Assembly (NCBI GenBank): GCA_012519745.1
Contig: JAAYPO010000049.1
Location: 1 to 38,768, forward strand
Length of the DNA: 38,768 nt
DNA from: Clostridiaceae bacterium
GTDB taxonomy: Bacteria > Bacillota > Clostridia > Acetivibrionales > DTU013
Reading direction: 5' to 3'
Shown: positions 1 to 10,011 of the stretch, one piece after another
Numbering within the stretch: the stretch's first letter is position 1
Layout: each line of letters starts with the position of its first letter
The notes under the pieces: model-generated
Seen by the model: only the letters and a program-made list of their open reading frames with translations
Databases searched by the model: none
Told to the model about the DNA's origin: nothing
Made by a program: the position numbers and the translations under genes

Positions 1-146
1 AACATACTCAGAAAGTATCTGTGTAGAACTGGCATTGCCAGTCCAGCAGTAGTGGGGTTGGACACCCCAATGATGTACAGATGGAGCTCACACGAAGGCT
101 TCATCTCGAATCAGAAGCTCGCCATTTCAATGGCGATGTAGTTCAC
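1..146 (+). mobile_element. Probable right end of an IS200/IS605-family (TnpB-type) element
   Basis: The segment holds three hairpins in a row: ACTGG/CCAGT at 28-42, TGGGGT/ACCCCA at 53-69, and a perfect 8-bp hairpin TCGCCATT-TC-AATGGCGA at 119-136. The last is followed by TGTAGTTCAC, ending at 146. A subterminal hairpin followed by a GTTCAC-type end is typical of the right end of TnpB-bearing IS200/IS605 elements, where the same DNA encodes the 3' scaffold of the omega (guide) RNA. The tnpB gene itself would lie left of the window; frame 1 is open until a stop at 139-141, but I do not recognise its translation as TnpB. The call rests on the end structure alone, so the exact boundary and family are uncertain. 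Confidence 0.5.
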
Positions 147-199
147 GAAAGAATGATTGAATAAAATATCGAGTAAAATAAAATTATGCATAAAAAATG

Positions 200-228
200 T
201 AGACAAGCAATAATTGGTATGGTAATAT
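200..228 (+). promoter_or_regulatory. Probable sigma-A promoter of the pyr operon
   Basis: A -35 box TAGACA (200-205) and a -10 box TAATAT (223-228) are separated by 17 bases. Transcription would start about 235, a few bases before the PyrR-binding loop, which is where the pyr leader RNA should begin. The spacing is ideal and the -35 differs from consensus by one base; the -10 is weaker. Confidence 0.55.
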
Positions 229-244
229 AAATTAAATTTAAGAG

Positions 245-280
245 CAACCTTTTAATTAGTCCCGAGAGGCTGGAAGGGTA
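245..280 (+). promoter_or_regulatory. PyrR-binding loop in the pyr leader RNA
   Basis: AGTCCCGAGAGGCT at 258-271 matches the conserved PyrR-binding loop, roughly ARUCCnGnGAGGYU. It is closed by ACCTTT (247-252) pairing with AAGGGT (274-279). In the Bacillus model, UMP- or UTP-bound PyrR stabilises this anti-antiterminator stem so that the downstream terminator forms. The terminator at 327-355 completes the switch. Confidence 0.85.
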
Positions 281-326
281 TTTGAAATAATTGCAGAAAT
301 TAGAGGTGAACACCTTTGATTATCAT

Positions 327-355
327 GCTTCCTGCCTGCGGCAGGAAGCTTTTTT
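327..355 (+). terminator. Attenuator terminator in the pyr leader, before pyrR
   Basis: A perfect 10-bp GC-rich stem, GCTTCCTGCC-TGC-GGCAGGAAGC, is followed by a run of six T. It lies between the PyrR loop and pyrR and is an intrinsic terminator by form. Its position and the upstream PyrR loop make it the regulated attenuator of the operon. Confidence 0.9.
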
Positions 356-405
356 ATTATTCCCGGCCGGTAATGGCACCGGCAGAAAAAGGAGGCGTCC
401 CGGAC

Positions 406-960
406 ATGATAGATAAAGCTGAGATAATGGATGAAAACGGTATAATGAGGGCAGTGACCAGGATAGCTCACGAGATAATAGAAAAGAACAAGGGGGTGGA
501 GAATGTCCATCTCATTGGGATACAAAGACGGGGAGTTCCGCTGGCAAAACTGATTGCAGACAAGATATATGAGGTAGAGGGAACGGAAGTACCCGTAGGT
601 ATATTGGACATTACATTCTACAGGGATGACCTCAGTATGCTGGCAGAGCATCCGGTTGTAAACGGTACTGAAATAAACTTCTCAGTGACCGACAAAATCA
701 TCGTACTGGTGGATGACGTATTATACACAGGCAGGACTGTCCGTTCGGCTATTGATGCAGTAATGGATATAGGCAGGCCCAGGATGATACAGCTTGCCAT
801 ACTCATTGACAGAGGACATAGGGAACTGCCTATAAGAGCTGACTATGTCGGCAAGAATGTGCCTACATCGAAGACAGAGATGGTGAATGTCAAGCTTGTG
901 GATATCGACAACGTCAATATCGTCACATTGAGTGATTTGGAATCAGGGATGAGACATTGA
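406..960 (+). CDS. pyrR: PyrR bifunctional regulator / uracil phosphoribosyltransferase
   Basis: This 184-residue protein has the normal PyrR length. It binds pyr mRNA at the leader loop and promotes termination when UMP or UTP is high; many members also make UMP from uracil and PRPP. The PRPP-binding motif [12 protein letters not shown] is intact, and [10 protein letters not shown], typical of PyrR, is present near the N-terminus. The open frame extends upstream to 316, but that part runs through the attenuator terminator, so I use ATG 406, which has a GGAGG site at 391-395. It is the first gene of the operon, and an intrinsic terminator follows directly after its stop. Confidence 0.95.
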   Translation: MIDKAEIMDENGIMRAVTRIAHEIIEKNKGVENVHLIGIQRRGVPLAKLIADKIYEVEGTEVPVGILDITFYRDDLSMLAEHPVVNGTEINFSVTDKIIVLVDDVLYTGRTVRSAIDAVMDIGRPRMIQLAILIDRGHRELPIRADYVGKNVPTSKTEMVNVKLVDIDNVNIVTLSDLESGMRH

Positions 961-985
961 GTAAGGATTTATCCTTACTTTTTTT
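961..985 (+). terminator. Intrinsic terminator between pyrR and pyrB
   Basis: GTAAGGAT-TT-ATCCTTAC starts on the base after the pyrR stop and is followed by seven T. It should reduce read-through from pyrR into pyrB. I see no clear PyrR-binding loop directly before it, so whether it is regulated or a constant damper is open. Confidence 0.8.
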
Positions 986-1025
986 GTAGTGATCTTTCTG
1001 GATAACATGAAAGGCGGTATAGAGC

Positions 1026-1964
1026 ATGAATCTAAGATCAAAGGACCTGCTTGGTTTGAAGGACCTGGCAGCCGAAGAGATCGAATACATTCTGGACACG
1101 GCAAAGACCATGAAGTACATCATCACTTCAAACAGTAAAAGAACGCCTCATCTTCAGGGAAAGTCCATTGTTACGCTCTTTTATGAAAACAGCACAAGGA
1201 CCAGGCTTTCCTTTGAGCTTGCCTCCAAGTATATGAGCTCAAGCTCTGCAAACATCTCTTCCTCAGGCAGCAGCGTGGCAAAGGGTGAATCATTGATAGA
1301 CACCGGGAAGACAATAGATATGATGGGGACAGATGTGATCGTCATCCGCCATCCTCAGTCGGGAGCGCCTCACCTGCTGGCCGGAAATGTAAATGCATCG
1401 GTCATAAATGCAGGTGACGGTATGAATGAACATCCGACGCAGGCATTGCTGGATATGTTCACAATGAGAGAAAAAAAGGGTGCGCTGAAGGGTCTGAAGG
1501 TTGCTATACTTGGAGATATATATCACAGCAGGGTGGCCAGGAGCAATATATGGGGATTGACGAAAATGGGCGCAGAGGTTTCTCTGGCAGGTCCTGCAAC
1601 ACTTCTGCCGCCGGAGATAGAAAGGACAGGGGCAAAGGTTTTCAGCACTATACATGAAGCAATGATCGATGCCGATGTAGTGATGTCCCTCAGGCTGCAG
1701 CTGGAAAGACAGAAAAAAGCTCTGTTCCCAACGGTCCGCGAATACTCACGGTTCTTCGGACTCGATGACAACAGGCTGCAGCTGGCAAAAAAAGATGCTC
1801 TGATCATGCATCCGGGGCCTGTGAACCGAGGAGTAGAGCTTACAAGCTCTGTGGCCGACAATGATAGCTCGGTGATCAATGAACAGGTCACAAACGGAGT
1901 CGCCGTAAGGATGGCATTGCTGTATTTATTGACCAGGAGGGGAACACATGAAGCTGCTAATTAA
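1026..1964 (+). CDS. pyrB: Aspartate carbamoyltransferase, catalytic chain
   Basis: The 312-residue enzyme condenses carbamoyl phosphate with aspartate to carbamoyl aspartate, the committed step of pyrimidine synthesis. Visible family motifs are the carbamoyl-phosphate loop STRTR at residues 56-60, HPTQALLD in the middle, the MRLQ-type segment (SLRLQLERQ), and [10 protein letters not shown] near the C-terminus. Length is normal. No pyrI regulatory subunit lies nearby, so it is likely an unregulated Bacillus-type trimer. Its end overlaps the start of pyrC by 17 bases, which suggests translational coupling. The start ATG 1026 follows an AAAGGCGG site. Confidence 0.95.
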   Translation: MNLRSKDLLGLKDLAAEEIEYILDTAKTMKYIITSNSKRTPHLQGKSIVTLFYENSTRTRLSFELASKYMSSSSANISSSGSSVAKGESLIDTGKTIDMMGTDVIVIRHPQSGAPHLLAGNVNASVINAGDGMNEHPTQALLDMFTMREKKGALKGLKVAILGDIYHSRVARSNIWGLTKMGAEVSLAGPATLLPPEIERTGAKVFSTIHEAMIDADVVMSLRLQLERQKKALFPTVREYSRFFGLDDNRLQLAKKDALIMHPGPVNRGVELTSSVADNDSSVINEQVTNGVAVRMALLYLLTRRGTHEAAN

Positions 1965-3234
1965 GAAGGGTCATATAATAGATGCCAAGACAGGCGTGGA
2001 CGGAATATTCGATCTGCTGGCGGAAGACGGCAAAATAGTCGGGATATCAAAGGATATCGAAACTGACTTCTGTGAGATTATTGACGCATCCGGAAAATAC
2101 GTACTGCCCGGGCTTGTGGATGCACATTGCCATTTAAGGGACCCGGGGTTTGAGTACAAGGAGGATATCGAAAGCGGGACCAAAAGCGCAGCAAAGGGCG
2201 GCTTCACGTCAATAGCATGTATGCCTAACACCAACCCGGTAGCAGATAATGAATCAGTAATAAAATATATTATAAACAAAGCGAAGCAGGAGGGCTGCGT
2301 AAACGTATTTCCCATCGGAGCCGTCACAAAGGGGCAGAAAGGTGAGGAGCTGGCTGAGATCGGCGAAATGAAATTTGCAGGTGCAGTGGCTGTGTCAGAT
2401 GACGGCAGGCCTGTAAAGAGTGCTTCTCTCATGAAAAAGGCAATGCAGTATGCTTCCATGTTCGATATTGCCGTGATATCACACTGTGAGGATCTGGATC
2501 TAGCAGAAGAAGGGGTAATGAACGAAGGATACACCTCTACGATCCTGGGACTTAAGGGAATACCTGCAGCAGCTGAGGAATCAATGGTTGCAAGAGACCT
2601 GATCCTGGCAGAGTATTTAAAAATACCTATCCATATCGCCCATGTGAGCACGGCACTTTCAGTAGAATTGATCAGAAACGCCAAGAGCCGCGGAGTAAAG
2701 GTGACCTGTGAAACCTGTCCCCATTATTTCTCTCTGACTGAAGAGGCATGTCTGGGGTACGATACCAATGCCAAGGTCAATCCGCCGCTTCGGACGCAGA
2801 AAGATGTCGAAGCGATCATAGCCGGTATCGCCGACGACACTATAGATATCATTGCAACGGACCATGCACCTCATCATATCGATGAAAAAAGATTGGAATT
2901 CAGCCTTGCCGCAAATGGTATTGTCGGGTTTGAGACAGCATTGCCCCTGGCGGTCACCTATTTAGTAAGGCCAGGTGTGATCACGATGAACAAGCTGGTA
3001 GAAAAAATGTGCCACAATCCTGCAAGATTGCTCAGTATAAGCAAGGGCTCACTGGAGGTGGGAGGCACTGCCGATATTACAATAGTCGATGTAGATGATG
3101 GATTTACAGTGGACACCGATAGTTTTTCATCCAAATCGAAGAATTCACCATTCGGAGGAATGAAGCTCTTTGGTTCGGTTTGGGGGACCATTGTAGGAGG
3201 TAAGCCAGTGGTAAGTGAAAAAATACTGTTGTGA
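1948..3234 (+). CDS. pyrC: Dihydroorotase, class I
   Basis: This 428-residue zinc amidohydrolase cyclises carbamoyl aspartate to dihydroorotate. It shows the metal-binding HCHLRDPG motif (His60 and His62), CMPNTNP, a second metal histidine region [14 protein letters not shown], and DHAPH with the catalytic aspartate. Length and motif order fit the class I (Bacillus-type) enzyme. It begins inside the end of pyrB, at ATG 1948 behind an AGGAGGGG site, so the two are almost certainly translated together. Confidence 0.95.
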   Translation: MKLLIKKGHIIDAKTGVDGIFDLLAEDGKIVGISKDIETDFCEIIDASGKYVLPGLVDAHCHLRDPGFEYKEDIESGTKSAAKGGFTSIACMPNTNPVADNESVIKYIINKAKQEGCVNVFPIGAVTKGQKGEELAEIGEMKFAGAVAVSDDGRPVKSASLMKKAMQYASMFDIAVISHCEDLDLAEEGVMNEGYTSTILGLKGIPAAAEESMVARDLILAEYLKIPIHIAHVSTALSVELIRNAKSRGVKVTCETCPHYFSLTEEACLGYDTNAKVNPPLRTQKDVEAIIAGIADDTIDIIATDHAPHHIDEKRLEFSLAANGIVGFETALPLAVTYLVRPGVITMNKLVEKMCHNPARLLSISKGSLEVGGTADITIVDVDDGFTVDTDSFSSKSKNSPFGGMKLFGSVWGTIVGGKPVVSEKILL

Positions 3235-3302
3235 CCTGACACGATCGGTATACACCTGATGAAAGGCTGAAAAAATGAAACGATAAAAAAAGGAGAAGGG
3301 CA

Positions 3303-4253
3303 ATGTTTGTTGACAGACTGATAACAGCAATCAAAAAGTATGATAATCCGACTGTAGCAGGTCTTGATCCAAAGCTGGACTATGTGCCGGCAGCCATCAG
3401 GGACAAAGCCTTCAGGGCTCATGGTGAGGGCTTCAGAGGGGCAGCAGAAGCAATCACCGTGTTCAACAAGCGGCTTATCGACGCATTATGCGATATAGTG
3501 CCTGCAGTAAAGCCACAGCTTGCATACTATGAAATGTATGGTACTGAGGGCATCAGAGCTTTTGAAGAAACCTGCCGCTATGCCAGGACAAAGGGACTGC
3601 TTGTTATCGCAGATGGAAAGAGAAACGACATCGGTTCTACCGCACAGGCTTACTCAACCGCTTATCTCGGAAGAACAAAAATAGAGACAAATGAGAGTCC
3701 GGCCTTTGATGCAGACGCCCTTACAGTCAATCCATATCTTGGGTATGATGGCATCAAGCCCTTTATAGACGATTGCGTTTCGTATGAAAAAGGTATTTTT
3801 GTACTGGTGAAGACTTCTAACAAGTCATCGGGTCAGCTCCAGGATCTGGTCACCGAGGATGGGAAGCATATATATGAAAAGGTTGCAGAGATGGTAGACG
3901 AATGGGGAAGCCAGGCTATGGGCCAAAATGGCTATAGCAGTGTGGGAGCTGTAGTCGGTGCCACCTGGCCGGATCAGGCGGCAGTACTCAGAGGGATAAT
4001 GAAGAAGGCATACATACTGGTGCCTGGCTATGGTGCCCAGGGCGGCACTGCTGCAGATGCAGTACGTTCGTTTAACGATGACGGTCTGGGGGCGGTGATA
4101 AACGCTTCAAGAAGTATTATGTGCGCCTGGAAATCGGAAAGGTGGAAGGGAAAATATACTGAGGACAGCTTTGACCATGCGGCCAGAGAGGAAGCAATAA
4201 GAATGCGCAACGAGATCCGCCAGGCACTATCAGAAAGGGACATTTCTCACTAA
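3303..4253 (+). CDS. pyrF: Orotidine 5'-phosphate decarboxylase, long (type 2) form
   Basis: The 316-residue enzyme decarboxylates OMP to UMP, the last step of the pathway. It is longer than the roughly 230-residue Bacillus form and matches the long type-2 subfamily. The catalytic motif reads [12 protein letters not shown], where type 1 has DAKRGDI; the Lys and Asp needed for catalysis are kept. AGLDP near the N-terminus and VPGYGAQGG near the C-terminus (phosphate binding) are also typical. ATG 3303 follows AAAAGGAGAAGG. The last codons carry the string AAAGGGACATTTCTCA, which recurs in the inverted repeat upstream of miaB. Confidence 0.93.
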   Translation: MFVDRLITAIKKYDNPTVAGLDPKLDYVPAAIRDKAFRAHGEGFRGAAEAITVFNKRLIDALCDIVPAVKPQLAYYEMYGTEGIRAFEETCRYARTKGLLVIADGKRNDIGSTAQAYSTAYLGRTKIETNESPAFDADALTVNPYLGYDGIKPFIDDCVSYEKGIFVLVKTSNKSSGQLQDLVTEDGKHIYEKVAEMVDEWGSQAMGQNGYSSVGAVVGATWPDQAAVLRGIMKKAYILVPGYGAQGGTAADAVRSFNDDGLGAVINASRSIMCAWKSERWKGKYTEDSFDHAAREEAIRMRNEIRQALSERDISH

Positions 4254-4278
4254 AGAGGAATACCGAAAGGAGATAAGC

Positions 4279-7200
4279 ATGCCAAGACGTAATGATGTCA
4301 ATAAGGTCATAGTGATAGGTTCGGGACCGATAGTGATCGGTCAGGCTGCAGAATTTGACTATGCAGGCACACAGGCCTGTCAGGCATTGAAGGAAGAGGG
4401 AGTTACTGTAGTACTGGTGAACAGTAATCCCGCTACCATAATGACTGATACAAACATCGCAGATAAGGTCTATATTGAGCCATTGAACACTGACACAATA
4501 AAGAAGATCATTATAAAAGAGAAGCCGGACAGCATGCTCCCAACACTGGGAGGCCAAACAGGGCTGAATCTGGCTATGGAACTGGCTGAATCCGGATTTT
4601 TAGCTGAGCATGGTGTAAAACTCCTTGGAACAGCTACAGAAGCCATAAAAATGGCAGAGGACAGGCAGGCATTCAAAGACACGATGGAAAGTATAGGAGA
4701 ACCGTGCATAGCAAGCAAGGTCGTATCAACCGTAGATGATGCCCTTGCCTTTGCAGAGGAGATCGATTATCCTGTCATCGTCAGACCTGCCTATACCCTG
4801 GGCGGCAGCGGAGGCGGCATCGCATATGACAGGGGACAGCTGACCGAAACGGCAACTAATGGTCTTCGGCTCAGCCGTGTTGGCCAGGTGCTGATAGAAA
4901 AATGCATATCCGGCTGGAAGGAAATAGAGTATGAGGTCATGCGGGATGGCAAGGGCAATGTAGTGACTATCTGCAGTATGGAGAATGTCGATCCCGTCGG
5001 CGTCCACACGGGTGACAGTATCGTAACTGCTCCCTGTCAGACACTTTCGGACAGAGAATTTCAGATGCTGCGCACTGCAGCCCTCAACATTATCACAGCC
5101 CTTGGCATAGAGGGAGGGTGCAATGTTCAGTTTGCACTGCATCCCACAAGCTTCGAATATGCAGTCATAGAGGTAAACCCTCGCGTAAGCCGTTCTTCAG
5201 CACTGGCATCGAAAGCGACCGGATATCCCATAGCAAGAGTTTCAACTAAAATTGCGATAGGTTATTCCCTGGACGAGATAAAAAATGCAGTTACCGGAAA
5301 GACCTTTGCATGCTTTGAGCCTGCAATAGATTACATTGTGCTCAAAATACCCAAATGGCCCTTTGACAAGTTCGTCAAGGCAAGAAGGACCCTGGGGACG
5401 CAGATGAAAGCCACCGGCGAGGTCATGTCCATAAGTGATTCCTTCGAAGGAGCATTGATGAAGGCAATCAGGTCACTGGAGCTTGGAAGGTACACTCTGG
5501 AGCAGGATATATACAAAAAGCTGGATGACGGTGAAATAGAGGATAAGCTCTATAATATCGATGACGAGAGGCTCTTTGTCATAGCCGAAGCCCTTAGGAG
5601 AGGCACATCGGTAAAACATATCAGCGATATAACAAAAATCGATGAGTTCTTTCTCAACAAAATTTTCAAAATAGTGAAAATGGAGGAGAACCTTAAAGTA
5701 CAGACAAGGGACACATTGACCTCGGAGCTGCTGAGGGAAGCAAAAAAAATGGGCTTTACCGACGCATTGATAGGCAGTTATATCGGATCTGACAGAAAAT
5801 ACATCAGGGAGCTTAGAAAAAAACATGGGATAAATGTGACCTTCAAGACAGTTGATACCTGTGCTGCAGAATTTGAGGCCGTTTCACCATATTATTATTC
5901 CACATATGATCAGCACAATGAAGTCAGGCAGACTGACAAAAAGAAGGCATTGGTTATCGGTTCGGGACCTATAAGGATCGGTCAGGGAGTCGAGTTTGAC
6001 TATTGCTCCGTCCATTCGGTGTGGGCACTGAAGGAGCAGGGTTATGAAACCATAATAGCAAACAATAACCCTGAAACGGTCAGTACTGATTTTGACACTT
6101 CTGACAGGCTGTATTTCGAGCCTCTGACCATAGAGGATGTGGAAAACATAATAGAGTGTGAAGAGCCGGAGGGAGTGATCGTCCAATTTGGCGGACAGAC
6201 TGCCATTAAGCTTGTGAATCAGCTGAGCGATATGGGAGTTGCGATACTTGGAACACAGGCACAGGACGTAGATGCGGCCGAAGACAGGGAGAGGTTCGAC
6301 AACATACTCGAAGAGGCAGGCATACCGCGGCCGAAGGGGAGGACGGTCTACACGCTGCAGCAGGCTCTGGCAGCAGCCAATGAGCTGATATATCCTGTAT
6401 TGGTGCGTCCCTCATATGTACTTGGCGGACAGGGTATGGAAATCGCATACAGTGATAAAGATGTGATGGAGTTTATGGAGATAATAAATCGTGTCAAACA
6501 GGAGCACCCGATTCTGATAGATAAATACATGATGGGCAGAGAGATAGAGATAGATGCTATATGTGACGGTGAAAACATACTCATCCCCGGAATAATGGAG
6601 CATCTTGAGCGGGCGGGTGTCCACTCGGGTGACAGTATTTCGGTATATCCGACGATTTCCATAAGCCAAAAAACAATACAGCAGATCATCCAATACACTG
6701 AAAAATTGGCAAAGGCTCTTAATGTGCTTGGGATGATAAACATCCAATATGTTTTATATAACGAGGAGCTGTATGTGATAGAGGTGAATCCCAGATCCAG
6801 CCGTACAGTACCATATATCAGCAAGGTCACGGGCATACCCATGGTGGATGTTGCCACAAAGATCATCACCGGTAAAAAGCTCAGTGATTTCGGTTATGGT
6901 ACCGGTCTGTATAAAAATGCCGAATATTGGGCCGTCAAGGTTCCTGTGTTTTCCTTTGAGAAGCTCCATGACGTCGACACCAGTCTGGGACCGGAAATGA
7001 AGTCTACCGGTGAGGTCCTTGGTATAGGCAGGACATTCCATGAAGCCCTGTATAAAGGGATAGCCGCTTCGGGCATGAAGCTGCCTGCAAAGAACGGAGG
7101 TATACTAATGACCGTGAGGGATTCCGACAAGACCGAGCTTCTGGAGATAGCAGAGCAGTTTGAAAAGCTTGGCTTTACTCTGTGGGCCACCGGCAGGACC

Positions 7201-7500
7201 GCCAATATGCTGAATATGCACGGGATCGCCACAAACGCCGTCAAAAAAATCGATGAGGGCTCTCCAAACATACTGGATCTGATATCCTCAGGGAGGATCA
7301 GTCTGGTGATAAATACACCTACAAAGGGCCGTCAGCCTGAACGTGATGGTTTCAAAATACGCAGGAAGGCAGTGGAAATGTCAATACCATGTCTCACCTC
7401 CCTTGATACCGCAAGAGCAGTCCTTGACTGCATAGAACTGGAAAACAGCGGAGCGGATATGGATGTGAACGATTTGAGCATATTTGATGCTAAATACTGA
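4279..7500 (+). CDS. carB: Carbamoyl-phosphate synthase large subunit
   Basis: The 1073-residue protein has the full normal length, with two ATP-grasp halves. The N-terminal half begins with a [20 protein letters not shown] segment, and the repeat in the second half has [15 protein letters not shown] near residue 560. Each half has its PxLGGQTG/PxFGGQTA-like nucleotide loop, and an MGS-like allosteric domain forms the last 130 residues. It makes carbamoyl phosphate from bicarbonate, ATP and ammonia; the ammonia normally comes from glutamine through CarA. No carA gene lies before it or anywhere in the window. The gene follows pyrF by 25 bases and has an AAAGGAG site. Confidence 0.97.
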   Translation: MPRRNDVNKVIVIGSGPIVIGQAAEFDYAGTQACQALKEEGVTVVLVNSNPATIMTDTNIADKVYIEPLNTDTIKKIIIKEKPDSMLPTLGGQTGLNLAMELAESGFLAEHGVKLLGTATEAIKMAEDRQAFKDTMESIGEPCIASKVVSTVDDALAFAEEIDYPVIVRPAYTLGGSGGGIAYDRGQLTETATNGLRLSRVGQVLIEKCISGWKEIEYEVMRDGKGNVVTICSMENVDPVGVHTGDSIVTAPCQTLSDREFQMLRTAALNIITALGIEGGCNVQFALHPTSFEYAVIEVNPRVSRSSALASKATGYPIARVSTKIAIGYSLDEIKNAVTGKTFACFEPAIDYIVLKIPKWPFDKFVKARRTLGTQMKATGEVMSISDSFEGALMKAIRSLELGRYTLEQDIYKKLDDGEIEDKLYNIDDERLFVIAEALRRGTSVKHISDITKIDEFFLNKIFKIVKMEENLKVQTRDTLTSELLREAKKMGFTDALIGSYIGSDRKYIRELRKKHGINVTFKTVDTCAAEFEAVSPYYYSTYDQHNEVRQTDKKKALVIGSGPIRIGQGVEFDYCSVHSVWALKEQGYETIIANNNPETVSTDFDTSDRLYFEPLTIEDVENIIECEEPEGVIVQFGGQTAIKLVNQLSDMGVAILGTQAQDVDAAEDRERFDNILEEAGIPRPKGRTVYTLQQALAAANELIYPVLVRPSYVLGGQGMEIAYSDKDVMEFMEIINRVKQEHPILIDKYMMGREIEIDAICDGENILIPGIMEHLERAGVHSGDSISVYPTISISQKTIQQIIQYTEKLAKALNVLGMINIQYVLYNEELYVIEVNPRSSRTVPYISKVTGIPMVDVATKIITGKKLSDFGYGTGLYKNAEYWAVKVPVFSFEKLHDVDTSLGPEMKSTGEVLGIGRTFHEALYKGIAASGMKLPAKNGGILMTVRDSDKTELLEIAEQFEKLGFTLWATGRTANMLNMHGIATNAVKKIDEGSPNILDLISSGRISLVINTPTKGRQPERDGFKIRRKAVEMSIPCLTSLDTARAVLDCIELENSGADMDVNDLSIFDAKY

Positions 7501-7519
7501 ATCAGCCCAGGAGGATAAA

Positions 7520-8305
7520 ATGTCTAAGCATATGACAAACATAATAACAGGCATAGCAGAGATCGCAGAAGGGATTTTCAGAATGAGGATATCCTCCGGA
7601 TATATCTCTGCAAATGCAAAGCCGGGGCAATTTGTAAATATCAAGTGCTGCGAAGGAAATGATGCACTTCTGAGACGTCCTATAAGCATTTGCTCCGTTG
7701 ACAGACCGGGTGACACCTACGATATCGTCTTTCAAAAAAAGGGCGGCGGCACCGGGATGCTGGCAGGAAAAAAGCCCGGTGACCGTATTGATGTGCTGGG
7801 ACCTCTGGGAAATAGTTTCGATACTGGTGCAAGGCACCGCAGGATAGCCGTTGTTGGCGGCGGTATAGGCGTATTTCCACTGCTGTTCGTGCTCGATGAC
7901 AGCAGGGCTATAGTAAGGAGGTCGTACCTTGGGTTCAGAACGTCAAAGCTGGTGGTGCTTGAAAATGAATTCAGGTTCAGGTCAAGTTCACTTGAAATAG
8001 CCACAGATGACGGTTCATACGGTACGAAAGGCTTTGCTCCCGATATACTTAGGCGTGACATTTCTGTTGAGGATTTTGATATGATCTATGCCTGTGGTCC
8101 CGAACCAATGCTAAGGAAGGTATCACAACTAGCCGGAGAACATAACATAGAATGTCAGATCTCTCTTGAGCAGCGTATGGGATGCGGTTTTGGCACATGT
8201 CTGGCCTGCGCCTGTAAAACAGCCAATGGAGAAGACGGGTGGAAATACAGCCATGTGTGCAAGGACGGACCTGTTTTCAACAGCAGGAGCATTATATTCG
8301 ATTGA
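7520..8305 (+). CDS. pyrK: Dihydroorotate dehydrogenase electron-transfer subunit PyrK
   Basis: This 261-residue FAD and [2Fe-2S] protein passes electrons from PyrD to NAD+. The flavin motif RRPISIC, the GGGTGML loop, the nucleotide-binding GGGIGVFPL and the C-terminal cluster ligands in MGCGFGTCLACAC plus a later HVCKDGPVF are all present. The open frame begins at 7484 inside carB, but ATG 7520 has AGGAGG a few bases before it and gives a normal N-terminus, so I use it. It is next to pyrD, its partner in the type-1B heterotetramer. Confidence 0.94.
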   Translation: MSKHMTNIITGIAEIAEGIFRMRISSGYISANAKPGQFVNIKCCEGNDALLRRPISICSVDRPGDTYDIVFQKKGGGTGMLAGKKPGDRIDVLGPLGNSFDTGARHRRIAVVGGGIGVFPLLFVLDDSRAIVRRSYLGFRTSKLVVLENEFRFRSSSLEIATDDGSYGTKGFAPDILRRDISVEDFDMIYACGPEPMLRKVSQLAGEHNIECQISLEQRMGCGFGTCLACACKTANGEDGWKYSHVCKDGPVFNSRSIIFD

Positions 8306-8368
8306 ATCATTCCCTAAAAAGATCGATTTATTGCATTCGGGGAAGGACAGATGATGGAGGATGGTATA

Positions 8369-9283
8369 ATGGATATCGATATGTCGGTGGATATATGCGG
8401 AATAAAGCTGAAAAACCCGGTCATAGCAGCTTCCGGAACATTTGGCTTTGGCAGGGAGCATGCCGGATTTATTGACATCAACAAGCTGGGAGGCATCAGC
8501 GTAAAAGGCCTGACTCTCAAGCCGCGGATGGGCAATAGGCCTCCGAGGGTGGCAGAGACGCCTGCAGGGATGCTCAACAGCGTGGGATTGCAGAATCCGG
8601 GAGTACACTATTTTATAGAAAATGAGCTGCCCTTTTTGCGGCAGCATACAGCTGCGGTGATAGCAAATATTGCGGGAAATACCATCGATGAGTATTGCGA
8701 AATGACAGAGATATTGTCGGATGCGGATATCGATGCTATCGAGCTGAATGTATCATGTCCGAATGTCAGGGAAGGCTGTATCGCTTTTGGAACTACACCT
8801 GCGGGCATAACAGAAATAACACAGCAGGTAAAGAGATATGCGAAAAAGCCTCTAATAGTCAAACTGACTCCAAATGTATCAAGCATTGCTGATACGGCAG
8901 CCGCTGCGGAGTCTGCAGGGGCCGATGCTGTTTCTTTGATAAATACGCTCCTTGGGATGGCAATAGATGTTGAAACAAGGAGGCCGGTGCTGGCCAACAA
9001 TACGGGCGGATTATCAGGTCCGGCAGTCAAGCCTGTCGCAGTCAGGATGGTATATGAAGTATCCAGGACTGTAAAAATCCCTGTCATCGGTATGGGAGGC
9101 ATTTTCTGCGGCAATGACGCAGTGGAGTTCATGCTTGCAGGTGCCGACGCGGTAATGGTGGGAACAGCAAATATGATATACCCTGATGCGTGTATAAAAG
9201 TGTGCATGGGTATAGAACAATATGTAAGGAAGCTAGGCTATAGCAGAGCTGCCGATATTACCGGCAGCCTGGAAATGAATTAA
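8369..9283 (+). CDS. pyrD: Dihydroorotate dehydrogenase, type 1B catalytic subunit
   Basis: The 304-residue FMN enzyme oxidises dihydroorotate to orotate. NVSCPNV carries the catalytic Cys that separates class 1 enzymes from class 2, and AASGTFGFG, GLTLKPR and GMGGI are further family segments. Pairing with pyrK makes it the NAD-linked 1B type. An in-frame ATG at 8351 is also possible; I prefer ATG 8369 because GGAGG at 8356-8360 sits 8 bases before it. Confidence 0.94.
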   Translation: MDIDMSVDICGIKLKNPVIAASGTFGFGREHAGFIDINKLGGISVKGLTLKPRMGNRPPRVAETPAGMLNSVGLQNPGVHYFIENELPFLRQHTAAVIANIAGNTIDEYCEMTEILSDADIDAIELNVSCPNVREGCIAFGTTPAGITEITQQVKRYAKKPLIVKLTPNVSSIADTAAAAESAGADAVSLINTLLGMAIDVETRRPVLANNTGGLSGPAVKPVAVRMVYEVSRTVKIPVIGMGGIFCGNDAVEFMLAGADAVMVGTANMIYPDACIKVCMGIEQYVRKLGYSRAADITGSLEMN

Positions 9284-9302
9284 TGATGAACGGGGTGATA
9301 TA

Positions 9303-9992
9303 TTGAGGACCAGACTCTTATTTGTAAGGCATGCAGAGGCAGAAGGGAATATGATAAGGCGATTCCACGGGTGGACAGATTCTCAGATCACCGACAAAGG
9401 CCGGCTTCAGGCACAGCGTGTGGCTGAGAGACTGAAGGATATGCCTATAGATGTCATATACTCCAGCAGCCTGCGCAGAACGATGCAAACTGCCGGCTAC
9501 ATTGCCGAAGCAAAGGGTATGGAGGTCATTACAACAGAGAATCTTAAAGAGATCAACGGCGGTGACTGGGAGGATCTAAGCTGGAATGAGCTTGAGCAGA
9601 GATGGCCTGAAGAATACAGTACATGGGAAAATGATCCCCATAAGCACAGGATGCCTAATGGCGAGTCAATGGAAGAGTTTCAGCAAAGGCTGATAGATGA
9701 GGTAATGTATATTATCCGGCACAATGAGGGGAAGAACATATGCATCGTGACTCATGGCACCGCTATCAGGGCGATGATATGCCATTTCAGAGCATGTACG
9801 CTGGAAGAAATGATCAATGTAGCATGGTGTGACAATACCGCAATAACGATAATCGACTATGAAGACGGGGTATTCCATACTGTGACGGAGGGTGATGCAT
9901 CCCACCTTGGTAAAGATCTTGCAACGATAGTGAATCAGGAATGGTGGGAGGAATATGTAAAGAAGCTGAAGTCCAGAAAGGGTCATAAATAA
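9303..9992 (+). CDS. Histidine phosphatase superfamily protein inside the pyr operon
   Basis: A 229-residue branch-1 histidine phosphatase (phosphoglycerate mutase-like). The phosphate-accepting motif is FVRHAEAEGN near residue 8, followed by GWTDSQITDKGRLQA, the YSSSLRRTMQTA segment, an acidic pair in the NLKEINGGDWE region, and the second histidine in VTHGTAIRAM. This domain alone cannot tell a phosphatase from a mutase, and the substrate is unknown. The start is TTG 9303, 17 bases after pyrD; pyrE follows by 19 bases. Its place between pyrD and pyrE suggests a role tied to nucleotide metabolism, but that is inference from context. Confidence 0.85.
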   Translation: MRTRLLFVRHAEAEGNMIRRFHGWTDSQITDKGRLQAQRVAERLKDMPIDVIYSSSLRRTMQTAGYIAEAKGMEVITTENLKEINGGDWEDLSWNELEQRWPEEYSTWENDPHKHRMPNGESMEEFQQRLIDEVMYIIRHNEGKNICIVTHGTAIRAMICHFRACTLEEMINVAWCDNTAITIIDYEDGVFHTVTEGDASHLGKDLATIVNQEWWEEYVKKLKSRKGHK

Positions 9993-10011
9993 GCAGACGG
10001 AGGTACTGATC

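Noticed and set aside
316-405. Upstream extension of the pyrR reading frame
   Set aside because: It runs through the attenuator terminator (327-355), and a good ribosome site supports ATG 406.
1971-2684. Minus-strand 237-codon frame inside pyrC
   Set aside because: A shadow of a well-supported gene; composition is Ser/Ile-rich as expected for an antisense frame.
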